From assembly GCA_021648425.1 (NCBI GenBank), contig JAKISV010000044.1, positions 1 through 17,541 on the forward strand: DNA of 17,541 nucleotides. Reading direction: 5' to 3'. Positions 14,538-17,541 of this stretch are shown here, piece by piece. Origin of the DNA: Rhizobiaceae bacterium. GTDB taxonomy: Bacteria; Pseudomonadota; Alphaproteobacteria; Rhizobiales; Rhizobiaceae. The notes under the pieces are model-generated. The model did no database searches, was not told where the DNA came from, and saw only the letters and a list, made by a program, of their open reading frames with translations. The number at the start of each line of letters is the position of its first letter. The stretch's first letter is position 1. Position numbers and translations under genes: made by a program.

Positions 14538-15220
14538 CCCATTTGCAACTCAAAAACCTGCAATTTTCCTACTCCGGTGACAATGCCGCCTCCTATCAGT
14601 TTGATATGAAGCTGCCTGCTGGAAAAATCCTCGCTATCGGTGGGCGTTCGGGTGCGGGCAAATCAACCCTGCTTGATCTGATTGCCGGTTTCTTAAAACC
14701 CACCCAGGGAAGCATTATCCTGGATGGTGTCGATATCACCCGTTTAGCGCCGGCAAAAAGGCATATCTCGATCCTGTTCCAGAAAAACAACCTGTTTGAA
14801 CATCTAAGCGTTGAGGCAAATATCGGCCTGGGCCTTAATCCAAATTCACAAGTGAACACCGCGCAGGTTCAGCAGATCAATGAGATACTTGGTACAATTG
14901 GCCTTAAAGGTTACGCTAAGCGTCGCGCCAACACATTATCGGGCGGTCAGATGCAGCGTGTTGCCCTGGCGCGCGAGTTATTGCGCGATACCAAACTGAT
15001 ATTGCTGGATGAACCTTTCAACGGCCTGGATGACGAAACCCGCGACATTATGCAGACGTTGTTAAAAAGCGCTGTTAACAACGCGAAGCGTTCAATTATC
15101 CTGATTTCTCATGACCTGCCGGCAAGTGACAAGATCAGCGACCTGAGCGGCCGGATCGAAAACGGGCGTTTTCAATTTTTATCAAGTGCCGCCAATTCCG
15201 CTTCATATTCGTCGATATAA
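14534..15220 (+). CDS. thiQ: Thiamine ABC transporter ATP-binding protein
   Basis: ATPase subunit driving thiamine import, 228 aa, usual size. Walker A is GRSGAGKST (37-45), the Q-loop glutamine is Q83, the signature is LSGGQ (135-139), Walker B with catalytic Glu is LILLDEP (155-161, E160), and the H-loop His is H193 in ISHDLPAS. The start is TTG at 14534, overlapping the thiP stop. A strong AAGGAG (14520-14525) 8 nt upstream supports it over any downstream ATG. The last 49 bp overlap, in antiparallel orientation, the 3' end of the sulfotransferase gene, so both proteins' C-terminal residues are encoded by the same DNA. Confidence 0.95.
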   Translation: MTHLQLKNLQFSYSGDNAASYQFDMKLPAGKILAIGGRSGAGKSTLLDLIAGFLKPTQGSIILDGVDITRLAPAKRHISILFQKNNLFEHLSVEANIGLGLNPNSQVNTAQVQQINEILGTIGLKGYAKRRANTLSGGQMQRVALARELLRDTKLILLDEPFNGLDDETRDIMQTLLKSAVNNAKRSIILISHDLPASDKISDLSGRIENGRFQFLSSAANSASYSSI

Positions 15221-16731
15221 TCACCCAGAATATCACGCAAAGGCTTTAGCTGTTTTTCATAATTTCGCCATTTGCCCTTGGAAGTTTGAAAAACCGGCTG
15301 TCTCACCTGCCACACGGAAAGTGTTTTGACTGTATTTTGAGAGCTTGAGCGATCCATCACGCCGTCCTCCCACTCCAGTTCAAGATAATCGATCATTCCG
15401 CGAGCCACATTTTGCGTATTGCTCACCAGGTCTTCATAAAAAACATCATGGATGGGAACCGGGCATACCTCTTTCCAAAACTTCATGATCTGTACATAAT
15501 TGTGATAATACTCACCAAGAACATCCAGGCGACTTTTATATTCCTTGTGATAATCCAGCATCGGGTTTGAAAATATCGACAGGCAGTTATCCATCGGATG
15601 CCGACGGCAATGAATGATTTTGGCGTTGGGAAACAAAATCGCGATCAGACCGATATTGAGAAAGTTATGGGGCATTTTGTCAGTCAGGAGCTGGTCGCCC
15701 TCGCGCAGGTGTCTGGTTTTCGAAATGAAATTCTGGGCCATTTCTGCAATTTTTCTGTCGGATAACTCATGGACCGCATCGTGATGTTTTTTTTCAAAAG
15801 TGGAAAAATAATCGAGCCGGGCATTGAAATCCGTCAGATGCGGCAATTCTCCACCTGCAGTAATTTGCGAATGAGAGGCGCACAGGCTCTCTGTTAATGT
15901 TGTGCCTGATCTCGTTTGGCCAAGAATAAAGACTGGCCGGTGTTCCCGGTTTCCGGTTTTGATTCTGGATTGAAAAAACTCTTTTGAATAAGTTTCGCGA
16001 AAATTGATATTCGCCGCAATTATCCGATCTGCGTAAATTTCGCGACTGTGCAGCAGGTTGGCTTTTTCCAGATGGTCAAAAGCCTGACTGTAATTACCAA
16101 TATCCTGATGAACTTTTGCGGCGGCAAAATGCAGTTCTCGCAAATCACTGTCTTCACTATGCGCCGCGATAGCTGCGTCAATCTTTCTGATAATATCTTG
16201 TGCTTTTGCTTTCTCAAATTTCTGCAATTGCACCAGTGGCCACCAGGAATGGGAGGAGAACGGGTCGATTTCCAGAATTTGCCTGTGGACTTCAAGCGAT
16301 TTTTCGATTTCTCCAGACTGTGAGAAATATTCTGCCTTGTCCTTGAGCAGGCGCGCGTTTGCCGGTTCCAGTTCAAGTGCCCGATTAAGCCAGTGTAAAG
16401 CCTTGTTTATATCCCCCATCGCCTCAAAAACTCTCGCCATTGTATGCAATGCACCCGCGTCTCGTTTTTTTATGTCCACCAGCCTGCGTGCATATTTACG
16501 TGCTTTGGTGAGTTGGCGCGCCTCAAGCGCCACATCGCTCAGCTTCTCCAGAATTAGCGGGTTTTTTTTGTCCGCAGCCAGTGCCTTTGATAGATGAAGG
16601 GCCGACTTTTCCCAATTTTTTTGCTGAGAATAGATCACACCCGCCTGGATATTCGCGCCGACATTGCGCGAATCGCGTGACAATATGGCCAGGGCCCGGT
16701 CTAATTCCTGTTTGGAGGATGTGTTTGTCAT
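15172..16731 (-). CDS. TPR-repeat sulfotransferase family protein
   Basis: Predicted PAPS-dependent sulfotransferase with an N-terminal tetratricopeptide array, 519 aa from the ATG at 16731 (M-T-N-T-S-S-K). A TTG five codons upstream is the alternative; neither has a clear Shine-Dalgarno. TPR-like helical pairs cover about residues 1-230, for example GVIYSQQKNWEKSALHLSKAL and KALHWLNRALELEPANARLL. The sulfotransferase domain spans about 265-495. Its 5'-phosphosulfate loop is ILGQTRSGTTLTESLCASH (about 269-287), and the 3'-phosphate motif is IIHCRRHPMDNCLSIF (about 372-387). No signal peptide is seen, so it should act in the cytoplasm or at the membrane face. TPR-sulfotransferases of this type are common in alphaproteobacteria. 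The acceptor (glycan, lipid or protein) is unknown. It converges on thiQ with a 49-bp overlap. Confidence 0.88.
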   Translation of the reverse strand: MTNTSSKQELDRALAILSRDSRNVGANIQAGVIYSQQKNWEKSALHLSKALAADKKNPLILEKLSDVALEARQLTKARKYARRLVDIKKRDAGALHTMARVFEAMGDINKALHWLNRALELEPANARLLKDKAEYFSQSGEIEKSLEVHRQILEIDPFSSHSWWPLVQLQKFEKAKAQDIIRKIDAAIAAHSEDSDLRELHFAAAKVHQDIGNYSQAFDHLEKANLLHSREIYADRIIAANINFRETYSKEFFQSRIKTGNREHRPVFILGQTRSGTTLTESLCASHSQITAGGELPHLTDFNARLDYFSTFEKKHHDAVHELSDRKIAEMAQNFISKTRHLREGDQLLTDKMPHNFLNIGLIAILFPNAKIIHCRRHPMDNCLSIFSNPMLDYHKEYKSRLDVLGEYYHNYVQIMKFWKEVCPVPIHDVFYEDLVSNTQNVARGMIDYLELEWEDGVMDRSSSQNTVKTLSVWQVRQPVFQTSKGKWRNYEKQLKPLRDILGDYIDEYEAELAALDKN

Positions 16732-16746
16732 ATAACAGCTTGCCAA

Positions 16747-17110
16747 TATTGCTCAAAATTACATCCGCTTTTCAATATATCGGGGTTAATCTGTCAATAG
16801 CAGTTCGTAAATTACCCAAACCAACCGATGATTCTGCCGAAATCTGTTAACTGGCTTCCCAAAAACCGGTATGGTTAATAGTTCCTCTCGAAATTCGTGA
16901 CATTTACGCAACACATCAAACCTAACCGACCTCCCACGCCCCCAAAACCTGCATTCCCCATTGCTTTGGCCATCCCCATCGTTATGTTCACCATCAGGTA
17001 AAGGCACACATCGTGCACGAACCTTTGGTTCAGGGACTTGCATCAAACTATACAATACGATTGCAGGTTCTTATTTTAAACTCATATTGTTTGATCTGGA
17101 GGTCAGGACA
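16747..17110. other. Intergenic region between the sulfotransferase and porin genes
   Basis: Divergent 364-bp gap with no convincing gene. Minus-strand frames here lack recognisable protein features. It must carry the porin promoter. One weak sigma70-like candidate is TTGCAG (17061-17066) with TATTGT (17085-17090), an 18-nt spacer and a start near 17097, very close to the ribosome binding site, so I hold it lightly. GGAGGT at 17098-17103 is a strong Shine-Dalgarno for the porin. Alternative promoters could lie further upstream, for example in the AT-rich 17041-17060 stretch. No operator was identified. Confidence 0.4.
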
Positions 17111-17541
17111 ATGAAAATTAAATCACTACTTCTTGGTTCCGCCGCAGCCCTTATGGCTGTTAGCGTTGCCCAAGCAGCGGATCCAGCGGCACCTGTCGTA
17201 GAGCCGGAGCCAGTGGAATATGTGCGCATCTGTGACGCATATGGCGCGGGCTTCTTCTACATCCCGGGCACTGAAACCTGCTTGAAATTCTCTGGTTATG
17301 TTCGCGTAACTTATGAAGGTCGTCAGTACCATGATGGAGATCCGCGTGCCGGACTTCCAACTCACCGTCACCGGGTACGTTATCGTGGCCGTTTGAACAT
17401 CGACGCTCGTAATGAGACCGAATGGGGCACTTTGCGTTCCCAGTTGAGGCTACAAGGTGGCAGTCACTGTGCAGCATTTTCATCTGAAGATGTTTTTTCA
17501 GACAACAATCCGCCAACGTTTCGTGGTTCAGGCACTGCAAA
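17111..17541 (+). CDS. Outer-membrane porin, Omp2a/Omp2b type, 3'-truncated by the window edge
   Basis: N-terminal 143 codons of a general-diffusion porin of the Hyphomicrobiales Porin_2 family. The frame stays open to the end of the window. The signal peptide MKIKSLLLGSAAALMAVSVAQA has a clean A-x-A cleavage site before ADPAAPVVEPEP. The linker is followed by the family signature Y-V-R-I-C-D-A-Y-G-A-G-F-F-Y-I-P-G-T-E-T-C-L, with its conserved cysteine pair, and the first beta strands (FSGYVRVTYEGR; YRGRLNIDARNETEWGTLRSQLRL). Full-length relatives have roughly 330-420 residues. A strong GGAGGT (17098-17103) sits 7 nt upstream of the ATG. Expected to be highly expressed and monocistronic, but this cannot be confirmed here. 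Confidence 0.95.
   Translation, partial: MKIKSLLLGSAAALMAVSVAQAADPAAPVVEPEPVEYVRICDAYGAGFFYIPGTETCLKFSGYVRVTYEGRQYHDGDPRAGLPTHRHRVRYRGRLNIDARNETEWGTLRSQLRLQGGSHCAAFSSEDVFSDNNPPTFRGSGTA

Noticed and set aside
16786..17055. 89-codon minus-strand frame in the porin upstream region
   Set aside because: No ribosome binding site, low-complexity composition, and it covers the expected porin promoter.
1..17541. CRISPR array, tRNA or rRNA genes, prophage or defence genes
   Set aside because: No spaced direct repeats, no tRNA or rRNA signatures, and no integrase, Cas, toxin or nuclease-type proteins were seen on either strand.

Overview
The window looks like a chromosomal stretch of an alphaproteobacterium, most likely of the order Hyphomicrobiales (Rhizobiales). 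The main evidence is the partial gene at the right edge: an Omp2a/Omp2b-type porin with the Cys-Asp-Ala-Tyr-Gly signature that is typical of that order. Supporting evidence is the thiBPQ importer with thiN beside it, and a large family-5 ABC importer of the alpha-galactoside/opine/peptide type common in rhizobia. Base composition is moderate, near 50% GC by eye. I cannot name a genus.

Layout. (1) 1-3529, plus strand: the 3' part of a family-5 solute-binding protein and its two permeases. No ATPase gene follows. (2) 3530-3999: no convincing gene. It holds a perfect 25-bp inverted repeat of REP/mobile-repeat appearance and a long imperfect hairpin. (3) 4000-10067: a glycoconjugate cluster. A NodB-like deacetylase and a GT4 glycosyltransferase lie on the minus strand, overlapping by 8 bp. 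Diverging from them are three plus-strand glycosyltransferases (MurG/COG4671-like, GT4, MurG/COG4671-like). (4) 10287-11563, minus strand: a membrane-anchored LysM protein and thiamine pyrophosphokinase. (5) 11628-15220, plus strand: a TPP riboswitch followed by thiB-thiP-thiQ. (6) 15172-16731, minus strand: a TPR-sulfotransferase whose 3' end overlaps thiQ by 49 bp. (7) From 17111: the porin gene, cut by the window edge.

The most striking structure is a 265-bp palindromic element at 8655-8919, between the third and fourth glycosyltransferase genes. It has 33-bp terminal inverted repeats that begin and end in TA. It can fold into a three-way junction of one long stem and two 96-nt hairpins. 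Removing it in silico and keeping one TA restores an in-frame start for the downstream gene (M-T-K-T-P-K-I-L-F) that overlaps the upstream stop as ATGA. In the present sequence the right repeat of the element supplies a new ATG and six codons. The old start now opens an 84-codon frame that crosses the whole element and stops exactly at the new ATG, so stop-start overlaps exist at both ends. This reads as a TA-targeting MITE that landed in a start region and was tolerated because it donated a new start and kept the coupling.

Functionally, the thiamine genes form a coherent module: import by ThiBPQ under TPP control, then phosphorylation by ThiN. The four glycosyltransferases and the deacetylase probably build one cell-surface or lipid-linked glycan. 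Its structure is not readable from sequence, and no polymerase or exporter gene is visible here.
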